From positions 1 to 10,008 of the forward strand of contig JALUXQ010000152.1 in the NCBI GenBank assembly GCA_027013265.1: DNA of 10,008 nucleotides, read 5' to 3'. Position numbers and translations under genes: made by a program. This document shows positions 1 through 6,295 of the stretch, piece by piece. The stretch comes from Campylobacteraceae bacterium. Its GTDB lineage: Bacteria > Campylobacterota > Campylobacteria > Campylobacterales > Sulfurospirillaceae. Under the pieces are notes generated by a model, which was not told the origin of the DNA, did no database searches, and saw only the letters and a program-made list of their open reading frames with translations. How positions within the stretch are numbered: position 1 is the stretch's first letter; the number at the start of each line of letters is the position of its first letter.

Positions 1-232
1 AATTTGGATTCATCTCAGGAGTTCCTCCTGTAAATTCTACAGTTTTTACATCTAAGTTTTTGATTTTTTGAATTATCTTTTCGCTAGTTTTTGCATCCAT
101 ATTTTTGATGCCCTTTGGACTAGCCCCAACATGGCAATGGCTACACATTTGGTTGCACCTATCGCCTATATTTATCTGGATTAAATCAAATTTATCTTTT
201 AATAACTCTTTTGTATCCCAGAAATTACTCAT
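1..232 (-). CDS. arsS: Arsenosugar biosynthesis radical SAM protein ArsS (N-terminal part)
   Basis: The first 77 codons of a minus-strand gene are visible; it runs off the left edge. The translation begins MSNFWDTKELL and carries a radical-SAM cluster motif CNQMCSHC (Cys26, Cys30, Cys33, CX3CX2C), followed by HVGASPKG and then FTGGTPEMNP near residues 68-76. In the family, the three cysteines hold a 4Fe-4S cluster that cleaves S-adenosylmethionine. The combination of C-N-x-x-C-x-H-C-H-V and a GG-x-PE-x-NP element is typical of ArsS, thought to transfer the 5'-deoxyadenosyl group onto arsenic during arsenosugar synthesis. The ATG at 232 is preceded by GAGGA with 7-nt spacing. The assignment is strengthened by the divergent TIGR04283-type glycosyltransferase next door. 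The C-terminal DUF3641 region that would confirm it lies outside the window. The alternative is another radical-SAM enzyme of similar N-terminal sequence. Confidence 0.8.
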   Translation of the reverse strand, partial: MSNFWDTKELLKDKFDLIQINIGDRCNQMCSHCHVGASPKGIKNMDAKTSEKIIQKIKNLDVKTVEFTGGTPEMNPN

Positions 233-263
233 GTATATATCCTCTTTTACAAAATATGGTAGT

Positions 264-269
264 ATTATA
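264..269 (-). promoter_or_regulatory. Putative -10 box for arsS
   Basis: On the minus strand this reads TATAAT. It lies 31 nt before the arsS ATG and upstream of the GAGGA ribosome binding site. There is no clear -35 box, which is common in Campylobacterota. The divergent glycosyltransferase must have its promoter in the same roughly 100-bp space; TATATT around 283-288 is a weak plus-strand candidate. Confidence 0.5.
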
Positions 270-333
270 TAGATAAAGTGTTTATATTTTGTTTATTAGC
301 CCACCAAATAGGGGGGCAAGAAGGAGGGTATGG

Positions 334-1005
334 TTGGAAATATCAATTATAATACCAGTTTATAAAGAGAAAAAAATAGATCTTTTTTTAAAAACTATTG
401 TAAACAATAAAACACTGCAAAATTATGAGATTATAGTAGTTGATGGAGATGGAACTTCTGGTATAGATACTATACCGGTAAAAAATATAACTAAAATAAA
501 ATCAAAAAAGGGAAGGGCGAAGCAGATGAATGAGGGGGTAAGATATGCTAACTATGATATATTACTTTTTTTGCATGCTGATACAGTTTTGCCAAATTTT
601 GCACTAAAAAGTATAAATGAAGCACTGAGAAACGATATAAATGCAGGTGCATTTGATTTGAGCTTTAATACAAACAGGAAATCCTTAAAATTTATAGCCT
701 TTGTTGCTAGTTTTCGCTCTCGCCTAACTAGACTTCCTTATGGCGACCAAGCAATTTTTATAAAAAAAGAAACTTTTAACAAGATAGGTGGCTATGAGGA
801 TATAGATTTAATGGAAGATATAAATTTAATGCAAAAATTAAAAAAACAAAACCATAAGATCAAAATTTTAAAACAAAAAGTGATAACAAGTTCAAGAAAA
901 TATGAAAAGAACGGTTTAATCTATAACACTCTTAGAAACTTGATACTTTTAAGCTTGTATATTTTAGGAGTGAACCCCAATAAATTAGCTAGATTTTATA
1001 CCTAA
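334..1005 (+). CDS. TIGR04283-type arsenosugar biosynthesis glycosyltransferase
   Basis: A family 2 (GT-A fold) glycosyltransferase of 223 residues. The N-terminus EISIIIPVYKE is the usual nucleotide-sugar-binding beta strand. VVDGD (35-39), GRAKQMN (60-66), LFLHADT (78-84, the DXD-like metal site), PYGDQAIF (135-142) and DLMED (158-162) follow in order, and the protein ends with a hydrophobic stretch and NKLARFY. GRA-x-QMN, LHADT and PYGDQAIF together are the pattern of the TIGR04283 family, associated with arsenosugar synthesis. The divergent arsS gene agrees with this role. I chose the TTG at 334 because AAGGAGGG (321-328) sits 5 nt upstream. The frame stays open back to a TTG at 289, but that start would translate through the ribosome binding site and add 15 residues unlike the family. 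The acceptor is inferred, not shown. Confidence 0.82.
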   Translation: MEISIIIPVYKEKKIDLFLKTIVNNKTLQNYEIIVVDGDGTSGIDTIPVKNITKIKSKKGRAKQMNEGVRYANYDILLFLHADTVLPNFALKSINEALRNDINAGAFDLSFNTNRKSLKFIAFVASFRSRLTRLPYGDQAIFIKKETFNKIGGYEDIDLMEDINLMQKLKKQNHKIKILKQKVITSSRKYEKNGLIYNTLRNLILLSLYILGVNPNKLARFYT

Positions 1006-1041
1006 AAGAGTTAAAAATCTAATTGGTTTTGAACTCTTTTA
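1003..1041. terminator. Putative bidirectional terminator hairpin
   Basis: TAAAAGAGTT (1003-1012) and AACTCTTTTA (1032-1041) form a perfect 10-bp inverted repeat. A single A-G mismatch is followed by four more A-T pairs (1014-1017 with 1027-1030), leaving a 9-nt loop. The A-tract on one arm becomes a U-tract on the opposite strand, so the structure can work both ways. It contains the stop codons of both convergent genes (TAA at 1003-1005; TAG on the minus strand at 1019-1021). The GC content of the stem is low, so termination strength is uncertain. Confidence 0.5.
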
Positions 1042-1744
1042 AAAAACTTCTGATTCTTCTTGCATTTGCACCGCGATCAATTCTTCCTATGCGTGAACGA
1101 GAGCGTACATCGACTATAGCACCACCATTATTTGGGGTTATTCTTATCACTACTTCATCTTTGAAACCATATAACAAAGAAGTAGCTACAGCTTCGATAC
1201 GACCCTCTTCTTTATCGGTTCCTACTATCTTCCAGCCCTTGTCTTTTACTATTTTTAATGCTTTGGTAAATGCTACTTTTGTAGGTATGGAAAGCTTTAA
1301 TGACTTTAAATCAGGGTATCCTGCTTTTTGAATTTTTGCTACTTTTGAACCTGGATATTCAGTAGGATTTGGTACATCCCAAAAAACTGGTGGATTTATA
1401 GTATCGGTTGATATGTCATTTATAGGAGGATAGATTTTTGCACTATATTGAAATAAAAAATAGGATGTCATTATGGGAAAACTAAGTAGTATCCCAAGAA
1501 TTCCTAAGCCAATGCCTCTAAATCTTCCATGTTTTTTTGTCTTAAGTATGCCTATAAGACAGAGTAAGAATGCAATACTTGAAACAAATGTAGCCCAGCC
1601 AAGTATATCAAAAGCCTGTATTTGTCTCCACCATTTCATACGATAGCCGATAATCGAAATTGAAGCAATCACAATGGCTACTATACCAAGAAAAAGTCCT
1701 AGTTGATTTAGTGGATGTATTTGTTTGTTTGCTTTGATACCCAT
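1019..1744 (-). CDS. DUF1499 family membrane protein
   Basis: A 241-residue protein with three predicted membrane helices (about 15-34, 46-67 and 77-98) followed by a soluble DUF1499 domain (about 105-238). The domain is recognised by INDISTDTINPPVF after the last helix and by the C-terminal VDVRSRSRIGRIDRGANARRIRSFL, a well-conserved DUF1499 block. The domain's biochemical function is unknown to me; some members are lone domains and others, as here, are attached to membrane segments. The start is supported by AAGGA about 6 nt upstream. The upstream desaturase-family gene ends only 10 nt before this start, and the ribosome binding site overlaps its stop codon, so the two are probably co-transcribed and translationally coupled. 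A role in the envelope or membrane lipids is only an inference from that pairing. Confidence 0.8.
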   Translation of the reverse strand: MGIKANKQIHPLNQLGLFLGIVAIVIASISIIGYRMKWWRQIQAFDILGWATFVSSIAFLLCLIGILKTKKHGRFRGIGLGILGILLSFPIMTSYFLFQYSAKIYPPINDISTDTINPPVFWDVPNPTEYPGSKVAKIQKAGYPDLKSLKLSIPTKVAFTKALKIVKDKGWKIVGTDKEEGRIEAVATSLLYGFKDEVVIRITPNNGGAIVDVRSRSRIGRIDRGANARRIRSFLKEFKTN

Positions 1745-1754
1745 AAAGTTCCTT

Positions 1755-2597
1755 TTATTTGGTAGAATTTATAACATATTTGCTGATTTTATGTTTAAAT
1801 GGAATCAGTAACATTCCAAGAAGATGGTTTGTCTCTTTTTGTCTTCTTATCGTTTTTATGCCAATTGTCATATTAATTTGACCAGCTCTTACTTTGGCTC
1901 TGTAAGTTCCAAAAAGTCTATCCCAAATAGAGAGATTAAAACCAAAGTTACTATTTGTTTCATCTTCTTCTACGGAATGATGAACTCTGTGCATATCTGG
2001 AGTAACTATAAAATAACGCAAGAACCTATCTAGTGCTTTTGGCAAACCTACATTTCCATGGTTAAACATGGCCATGGCATTTAGTATAATCTCAAACAGT
2101 ATCACAGCGATAACAGCAGGTCCTAAAAGCATAATTGCAGTAAATTTTATAAACATAGAAAAGATGATTTCAAAAGTATGAAATCTCGCTCCCGTTGTCA
2201 CATCATAATCTAAATCAGCATGATGAACTCTATGAAATCTCCAAAAAAGAGGTACAGCATGTACCATAACATGTTGCAAATAAATTGTAAAATCTAGCAC
2301 AACTATAAAAACTAAAATATTTACAGTTTTTGGTACACTATAGTAGTTTAAAATTCCCCAGCCTTGTTTTTGAGCCAACAAAGCCACACCTGTTGTCGTT
2401 ATAGGCAAAATTAGACGCAAAACAAAGCCATTTAGTATAATTAAACCAAGATTGTTAACCCACCTTGAAGTCTTTGAAATAGTCGCAACTCTCCTTGGCT
2501 TAAGCGTCTCCCAAACACCCATAACTATTAGCATACCAAAGAAAAAACCAAATCTAATCATACTCTCTTTTTCTACTATAAATAGTGTTAAATCCAT
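1755..2597 (-). CDS. Sterol desaturase / fatty acid hydroxylase family protein
   Basis: A polytopic membrane protein of about 280 residues with the histidine clusters of the fatty acid hydroxylase superfamily: QHVMVH near residues 108-113, FHRVHHAD near 121-128 and DMHRVHHS near 201-208. Extra histidines occur in GARFHTFE and MFNHGN. In this superfamily the histidines bind a di-iron centre that hydroxylates or desaturates lipid substrates at the membrane. Bacterial members are seldom linked to sterols, and the substrate here cannot be told from sequence. There are two candidate starts, ATG at 2603 and ATG at 2597. The Shine-Dalgarno AAAGG is only 2 nt from the first but 8 nt from the second, so I prefer 2597. 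It is the first gene of a two-gene minus-strand unit with the DUF1499 gene, transcribed from a strong promoter at 2662-2690. Confidence 0.85.
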   Translation of the reverse strand: MDLTLFIVEKESMIRFGFFFGMLIVMGVWETLKPRRVATISKTSRWVNNLGLIILNGFVLRLILPITTTGVALLAQKQGWGILNYYSVPKTVNILVFIVVLDFTIYLQHVMVHAVPLFWRFHRVHHADLDYDVTTGARFHTFEIIFSMFIKFTAIMLLGPAVIAVILFEIILNAMAMFNHGNVGLPKALDRFLRYFIVTPDMHRVHHSVEEDETNSNFGFNLSIWDRLFGTYRAKVRAGQINMTIGIKTIRRQKETNHLLGMLLIPFKHKISKYVINSTK

Positions 2598-2653
2598 CTG
2601 CATAACCTTTCTATCTCTGATATATATACCTATTTCGCTTAATTGCTAAATAA

Positions 2654-2661
2654 CTCATGAG
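2654..2661. promoter_or_regulatory. Small palindrome at the predicted transcription start
   Basis: CTCATGAG is a perfect 8-bp palindrome directly downstream of the -10 box of the desaturase promoter, where transcription should begin. A repressor site would fit this position, but an 8-bp palindrome can arise by chance. Confidence 0.2.
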
Positions 2662-2690
2662 ATTATACACTTTTAAGTCTATTTTGTCAA
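2662..2690 (-). promoter_or_regulatory. Consensus sigma-70 promoter for the desaturase-DUF1499 unit
   Basis: On the minus strand, TTGACA (2685-2690) and TATAAT (2662-2667) are separated by exactly 17 bp. Both hexamers match the general bacterial consensus perfectly. Transcription would start near 2655, giving a leader of roughly 58 nt before the ATG at 2597. A perfect -35 box is unusual for Campylobacterota, whose vegetative promoters often lack one. Confidence 0.85.
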
Positions 2691-2698
2691 GAATATAT

Positions 2699-2714
2699 TT
2701 AGTTGGCGGAGTAA
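2699..2714 (+). repeat. Intergenic 16-bp element, copy 1
   Basis: TTAGTTGGCGGAGTAA differs in one base from the copy at 4642-4657. It begins 50 bp upstream of the ppaC -10 box and lies between the ppaC promoter and the divergent desaturase promoter. The GC-rich core stands out in A/T-rich intergenic DNA. It may be a regulator binding site or a dispersed repeat. Confidence 0.5.
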
Positions 2715-2748
2715 TACAATAAAAATTTAATTTTAAAGTAATATTTAG

Positions 2749-2754
2749 TATAAT
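2749..2754 (+). promoter_or_regulatory. Putative -10 box for ppaC
   Basis: TATAAT lies 25 nt before the ppaC ATG at 2780, with the ribosome binding site AGAGGTG (2768-2774) between. The DNA upstream is A/T-rich without a recognisable -35 box, as is usual in this phylum. Confidence 0.6.
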
Positions 2755-2779
2755 ACCGCAAAAAATAAGAGGTGATAAA

Positions 2780-3697
2780 ATGTCAACATATGTATTTGGG
2801 CATACCAATCCTGACTCCGATTCTATTGTTGGGGCTATTTCCCTGTCGTATCTAAAAAATCAATTAAAAGAGGATTGCGTAGCAGCTAGGCAAGGTGAAA
2901 TTTCTCCTGAAACCAAGTTTATTCTAAACAAGTTTGGTGGAAAATTACCACTCCTTAAAACCTCTTACGCAGGTGAAAAAGTTTATGTTGTGGATACCAC
3001 AGATTTAGCGATTTTACCTAATGATATACTTGAAGCTACTGTTTTGGGAGTAGTTGATCATCATAAATTAGGAGATTTAACGACTTCTACTCCACTTGAG
3101 TGCTGGATAAGACCAGTTGGTTGCTCAAACACTATTGTAAAAGGGATGTATGACTACTATAATGTCAAGATTCCAAAAGATATAGCTGGCATGATGATGT
3201 GTGCAATATTAAGTGATACAGTTATATTTAAATCACCAACTTGCACTAAGAGTGATGTAGAAGCAGTTAAAGAGTTAGCGAAAATTGCAGGCGTTGAAGA
3301 TTTTAAAGCACTTGGGATGGAGATGTTCTTAGTTAAATCAGCTGTCGAAGGAGCAAGTGCAAAAGATCTTGTCAAAAGAGACTATAAAGAGTTCGTCATG
3401 GGGGATAGTAGAGTTGGAGTTGGTCAGCTTGAAGTTGTTGATTTAACTGTTTTTAATGATAAAAAAGAGATGCTTTTTGAGGAGATGAACAGGGTGAAAA
3501 AGGATGGTGCACTCCATAGTATCATAGTTCTTCTAACTGATATCATGACCGAGGGTTCACAGCTTTTGGTAGTGAGTGATGATGAAAGCAAAGTAGAAAA
3601 AGCATTTGGTAAAACATTAGAAAATCATGAAGTATGGCTAGATGGAGTTTTGAGCCGTAAAAAACAGGTTATTCCTTTTTTGCAACCACTATTTTAA
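2780..3697 (+). CDS. ppaC: Manganese-dependent inorganic pyrophosphatase (family II)
   Basis: A cytoplasmic enzyme that hydrolyses pyrophosphate to two phosphates, pulling forward biosynthetic reactions that release it. The 305 residues match the usual length of family II enzymes without inserted CBS domains. The N-terminal DHH domain shows GHTNPDSD (7-14; His8, Asp12, Asp14 are metal ligands), VVDTTD, and VVDHHKLGD with the DHH motif. The C-terminal DHHA2 domain ends with SRKKQVIPFLQPLF, which holds the substrate-binding SRKKQ signature. All expected metal ligands appear present. AGAGGTG precedes the ATG by 5 nt. The gene faces away from the desaturase unit and is followed after 63 bp by msrAB without an obvious terminator, so read-through into msrAB is possible. 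Confidence 0.95.
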   Translation: MSTYVFGHTNPDSDSIVGAISLSYLKNQLKEDCVAARQGEISPETKFILNKFGGKLPLLKTSYAGEKVYVVDTTDLAILPNDILEATVLGVVDHHKLGDLTTSTPLECWIRPVGCSNTIVKGMYDYYNVKIPKDIAGMMMCAILSDTVIFKSPTCTKSDVEAVKELAKIAGVEDFKALGMEMFLVKSAVEGASAKDLVKRDYKEFVMGDSRVGVGQLEVVDLTVFNDKKEMLFEEMNRVKKDGALHSIIVLLTDIMTEGSQLLVVSDDESKVEKAFGKTLENHEVWLDGVLSRKKQVIPFLQPLF

Positions 3698-3726
3698 ATC
3701 GTAAAAAAATAAAGGTGTTTACTGTA

Positions 3727-3771
3727 ATGGCTAAAAAAACAGATAACTTGTGGTTTAAAGATGGACGATAG
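3727..3771 (+). CDS. Possible 14-codon leader ORF before msrAB
   Basis: An ATG at 3727 opens a short frame, MAKKTDNLWFKDGR, ending at TAG 3769-3771. It has a better ribosome binding site (AAAGGTG, 3711-3717, 9-nt spacing) than the msrAB ATG at 3761, and it overlaps that gene by 11 nt in another frame. It could be a leader peptide that couples ribosomes onto msrAB. It could also be the true N-terminus separated by a frameshift, or chance. Nothing else shows that it is translated. Confidence 0.3.
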   Translation: MAKKTDNLWFKDGR

Positions 3772-4621
3772 ATACAATGAACTAACAAAAGAGGAAGAGT
3801 ATATCATAGAGCATAAAGGAACAGAAGCACCATATAGTGGTATTTATAATGATTTTTATGAAAAAGGAGTCTTTGTATGCAAAAGATGCGATACTCCTTT
3901 GTATGATAGTGCTGATAAATTTGACTCAGGTTGTGGATGGCCAAGCTTCGATGATGAGATTCCAAATGCAGTGAAGAGAAATATAGACAAAGATGGTAGA
4001 AGAGTAGAGATAGTTTGTGCAAATTGTGGTGCTCACTTAGGGCATGTTTTTGAGGGTGAAAAAATCACAGCCAAAGATACAAGACATTGTGTAAACTCAC
4101 TTAGTATCAAATTTAAACCAAAAGATGATGATGACAAAGAGTCGTTTGCATATTTTGCAGGAGGATGTTTTTGGGGAGTTGAGTACTATTTCAGTAAAAC
4201 AAAAGGTGTGATTGAAGCGATATCTGGATTTATGGGAGGAGAGTTGAAAAATCCAACTTATCAAGATATCTGTTATAGAGATACTGGACATCTTGAAGTC
4301 GTACAGGTAAAATATGACAAAAAAGAGGTTAGTTATGAAGAGTTAGCAAAGCTCTTTTTTGAGATACACAATCCTGAACAAAAAGATGGACAAGGACCCG
4401 ATATCGGCTCTCAATACCTATCGGCTGTTTTTGTTTTAAATCAAAAGGAGAGGAAAATTATCGAAGACTTGATAGGTCAGTTAAAATCAAAAGGATATAA
4501 AATAGCCACAAAGATACTCGATAAACAAGAGTTTTATGAGGCCGAATCGTATCATCAGCACTACTATGAAAAAGTCGGAAAAACTCCATATTGTCACTCA
4601 TATCACAAGAGGTTTAACTAA
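3761..4621 (+). CDS. msrAB: Bifunctional peptide methionine sulfoxide reductase MsrB-MsrA fusion
   Basis: Repairs oxidised methionine: the MsrB part reduces the R-sulfoxide and the MsrA part the S-sulfoxide. The MsrB domain (about 5-120) has the zinc pairs CKRC (40-43) and CANC (86-89), SGCGWPSF with Cys58, and the catalytic RHCVN (Cys110). After a short acidic linker (DDDDKE) the MsrA domain (about 129-286) begins with the catalytic GCFWG (Cys136) and continues through TGHLEVVQVKYD and PDIGSQYLS to a late Cys in PYCHSYH, a likely resolving residue. The order B then A is one of the two known arrangements. No signal peptide is visible, so a cytoplasmic location is likely, unlike the exported fusions of some pathogens. 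The start at 3761 fits the MsrB N-terminus (YNELTKEE) but has a poor ribosome binding site; an overlapping short ORF may supply ribosomes. Confidence 0.95.
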   Translation: MDDRYNELTKEEEYIIEHKGTEAPYSGIYNDFYEKGVFVCKRCDTPLYDSADKFDSGCGWPSFDDEIPNAVKRNIDKDGRRVEIVCANCGAHLGHVFEGEKITAKDTRHCVNSLSIKFKPKDDDDKESFAYFAGGCFWGVEYYFSKTKGVIEAISGFMGGELKNPTYQDICYRDTGHLEVVQVKYDKKEVSYEELAKLFFEIHNPEQKDGQGPDIGSQYLSAVFVLNQKERKIIEDLIGQLKSKGYKIATKILDKQEFYEAESYHQHYYEKVGKTPYCHSYHKRFN

Positions 4622-4641
4622 ATACAGCAACTTTTAATATC

Positions 4642-4657
4642 TTAGTTGGCGGAATAA
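4642..4657 (+). repeat. Intergenic 16-bp element, copy 2
   Basis: TTAGTTGGCGGAATAA matches the copy at 2699-2714 in 15 of 16 positions. It begins 52 bp before the leuD -10 box, against 50 bp in the ppaC copy. The same strand, distance and promoter context make a regulatory site more likely than chance. Confidence 0.5.
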
Positions 4658-4693
4658 CAACACTCTTTAATCTTCTTTATAAAATTTTTTAGA

Positions 4694-4699
4694 TAAAAT
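4694..4699 (+). promoter_or_regulatory. Putative -10 box for the leuD operon
   Basis: TAAAAT in the context GATAAAATAC resembles the ppaC -10 region (GTATAATAC). It lies 30 nt before the leuD ATG. Transcription would start near 4706, giving a short leader with the ribosome binding site AAGGA at 4719-4723. A second A/T-rich candidate (TATAAA, 4678-4683) lies just upstream. Confidence 0.5.
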
Positions 4700-4728
4700 A
4701 CTCCCTACTTATGCAATGAAGGAATTTT

Positions 4729-5226
4729 ATGAGCGCTATAAATGGAAAAGTATGGAAATTTGGAGATAATATAGACACAGATTTGATAATCGCTGCTAGA
4801 TATCTAAACACTTCTGACCCAAAAGAGTTGGCAAGTCATGTCATGGAAGATGCAGACCCAGAATTTTTAAACAAGCTAAGAGAAGGCGATGTGATAGTAG
4901 CTGGTGAAAACTTTGGATGTGGAAGTAGCCGTGAACACGCACCAATAGCCTTGAAAGCTGCAGGAATTAGTGCAGTTATCGCTAAAAGTTTTGCTAGGAT
5001 ATTCTATAGAAATGCTTTTAATATGGGACTTCCTATATTTGAATTACCACAAAGTGATGAGATAAAAGAGGGTGATGTTGTAGAGGTAAATATGGAAAAT
5101 GGTGAAATCAAAAACGAAAATAAAATATATAAATTTACCCCGATTCCACCATTTATGCAAGAGCTTATAGCAAGCGGTGGGTTGATAAATTTCGCCAAAG
5201 AAGAGATTGCAAGGAAAAATGCATGA
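4729..5226 (+). CDS. leuD: 3-isopropylmalate dehydratase small subunit
   Basis: With LeuC, this subunit isomerises 2-isopropylmalate to 3-isopropylmalate in leucine synthesis. The 165-residue protein shows the swivelling-domain pattern of the aconitase superfamily: GDNIDTDLIIAARYL near residues 12-26, then GENFGCGSSREHAP near 60-73, the substrate-binding loop, then AKSFARIFYRNAFNMGLP. The length is typical of the short bacterial and archaeal type. AAGGA 5 nt upstream supports the ATG. Its stop overlaps the leuB start (ATGA). The large subunit gene leuC, which it needs as a partner, is not in this window and must lie elsewhere. It is the first gene after a promoter and so probably heads the long plus-strand operon. 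Confidence 0.95.
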   Translation: MSAINGKVWKFGDNIDTDLIIAARYLNTSDPKELASHVMEDADPEFLNKLREGDVIVAGENFGCGSSREHAPIALKAAGISAVIAKSFARIFYRNAFNMGLPIFELPQSDEIKEGDVVEVNMENGEIKNENKIYKFTPIPPFMQELIASGGLINFAKEEIARKNA

Positions 5227-6293
5227 AATCGTACGAAATAGCTGTGATAAAAGGCGATGGAATAGGACCTGAAATCGTAGATGAAGCGGTAAAAGTTTTG
5301 GACGCTGTTAGTGAAAAAGAGGGGTTTAGGCTAAATTACAAAGAGTATTTGATGGGCGGATGTGCTTATGAAGCAGTTGGCACTCCTATCCCAGATATTA
5401 CTATAGAGGGGTGCAGAGTAAGCGATGCAGTTCTTTTTGGCTCAATTGGTGGCTATAAATGGGATAATCTACCAAGGGAGATGAAGCCAGAGAGTGGGTT
5501 GTTAAAGTTAAGAAAAGAGCTTGGACTCTTTGCAAATCTTAGACCAGTATCTGTTTTTGATGAATTAGTAGAGGCAAGCAGTATGAAGCCTGAAGTTGTA
5601 AAGGGTGTAGATTTGCTTGTTGTAAGAGAGCTTACTGGTGGGATTTATTTTGGAGAGCCACGAGTTAATGATGGACAAAAAGCTTACAATACGATGTTTT
5701 ACACAAAAGATGAAATCACAAGAATAGCAAAAATCGCATTTGATTCAGCTATGAAGAGAAGAAAAAAACTCTGCTCAGTGGATAAAGCAAATGTTTTAGA
5801 AGTTAGTCGCTTGTGGAGAGCAACAGTTGATGAGATGGCAGTCCATTACCCTGAGGTTGAAGTCTCTCACATGTTTGTAGATAATGCTGCTATGCAATTA
5901 GTGCGAGACCCAAAACAGTTTGATGTCATACTTACGGGCAATATATTTGGTGATATTTTAAGTGATGAAGCTAGCATGATGACTGGTTCTATAGGTCTTT
6001 TACCTTCCTCTTCTATAGGTGGCATAGTCGGTTTGTATGAGCCTATTCACGGTTCTGCTCCAGATATAGCAGGGCAAGGAGTCGCAAATCCACTAGCTAC
6101 AATCCTCAGTGCATCCATGATGCTTAGATACTCTTTGGGACAAGAGAGGGCGGCTGATATCATAGATGGTGCGATTAAAAGTGTGCTAAAAGATGGCTAT
6201 AGAACACCTGATTTGGCAAATTATCATGCAAAAGAGGTTTGCTCAACCAAGCAGATAGGTTTGGTCATAGTAGATAGGATAAAGAGGGTATAA
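5223..6293 (+). CDS. leuB: 3-isopropylmalate dehydrogenase
   Basis: Oxidises and decarboxylates 3-isopropylmalate with NAD+, the step after LeuCD in leucine synthesis. The 356-residue protein has the family's standard length and motifs: GDGIGPEIVDEA near the N-terminus, LFANLRPV, the active-site VVRELTGGIYFGEPR, the metal-binding VDNAAMQLVRDP and TGNIFGDILSDEASM, and the NAD-binding YEPIHGSAPDIAGQGVANPLATILSASMML. The bulky substrate loop and NAD-type adenine loop favour LeuB over isocitrate dehydrogenase, and the leuD neighbour confirms it. The start overlaps the leuD stop by 4 nt, implying translational coupling. Confidence 0.96.
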   Translation: MKSYEIAVIKGDGIGPEIVDEAVKVLDAVSEKEGFRLNYKEYLMGGCAYEAVGTPIPDITIEGCRVSDAVLFGSIGGYKWDNLPREMKPESGLLKLRKELGLFANLRPVSVFDELVEASSMKPEVVKGVDLLVVRELTGGIYFGEPRVNDGQKAYNTMFYTKDEITRIAKIAFDSAMKRRKKLCSVDKANVLEVSRLWRATVDEMAVHYPEVEVSHMFVDNAAMQLVRDPKQFDVILTGNIFGDILSDEASMMTGSIGLLPSSSIGGIVGLYEPIHGSAPDIAGQGVANPLATILSASMMLRYSLGQERAADIIDGAIKSVLKDGYRTPDLANYHAKEVCSTKQIGLVIVDRIKRV

Positions 6294-6295
6294 GA

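Noticed and set aside
1023..1331. Plus-strand 102-codon frame
   Set aside because: It is the reverse-strand shadow of the DUF1499 domain.
2611..2808. Minus-strand 65-codon frame across the ppaC promoter
   Set aside because: It crosses the ppaC start and both divergent promoters, and its translation is A/T-driven with no motif.
4616..4647. AACTAA / TTAGTT inverted repeat after msrAB as a terminator
   Set aside because: The stem is only 6 A/T-rich pairs with a 20-nt loop and no T-run, and the right arm is better explained as part of the repeated 16-bp element.
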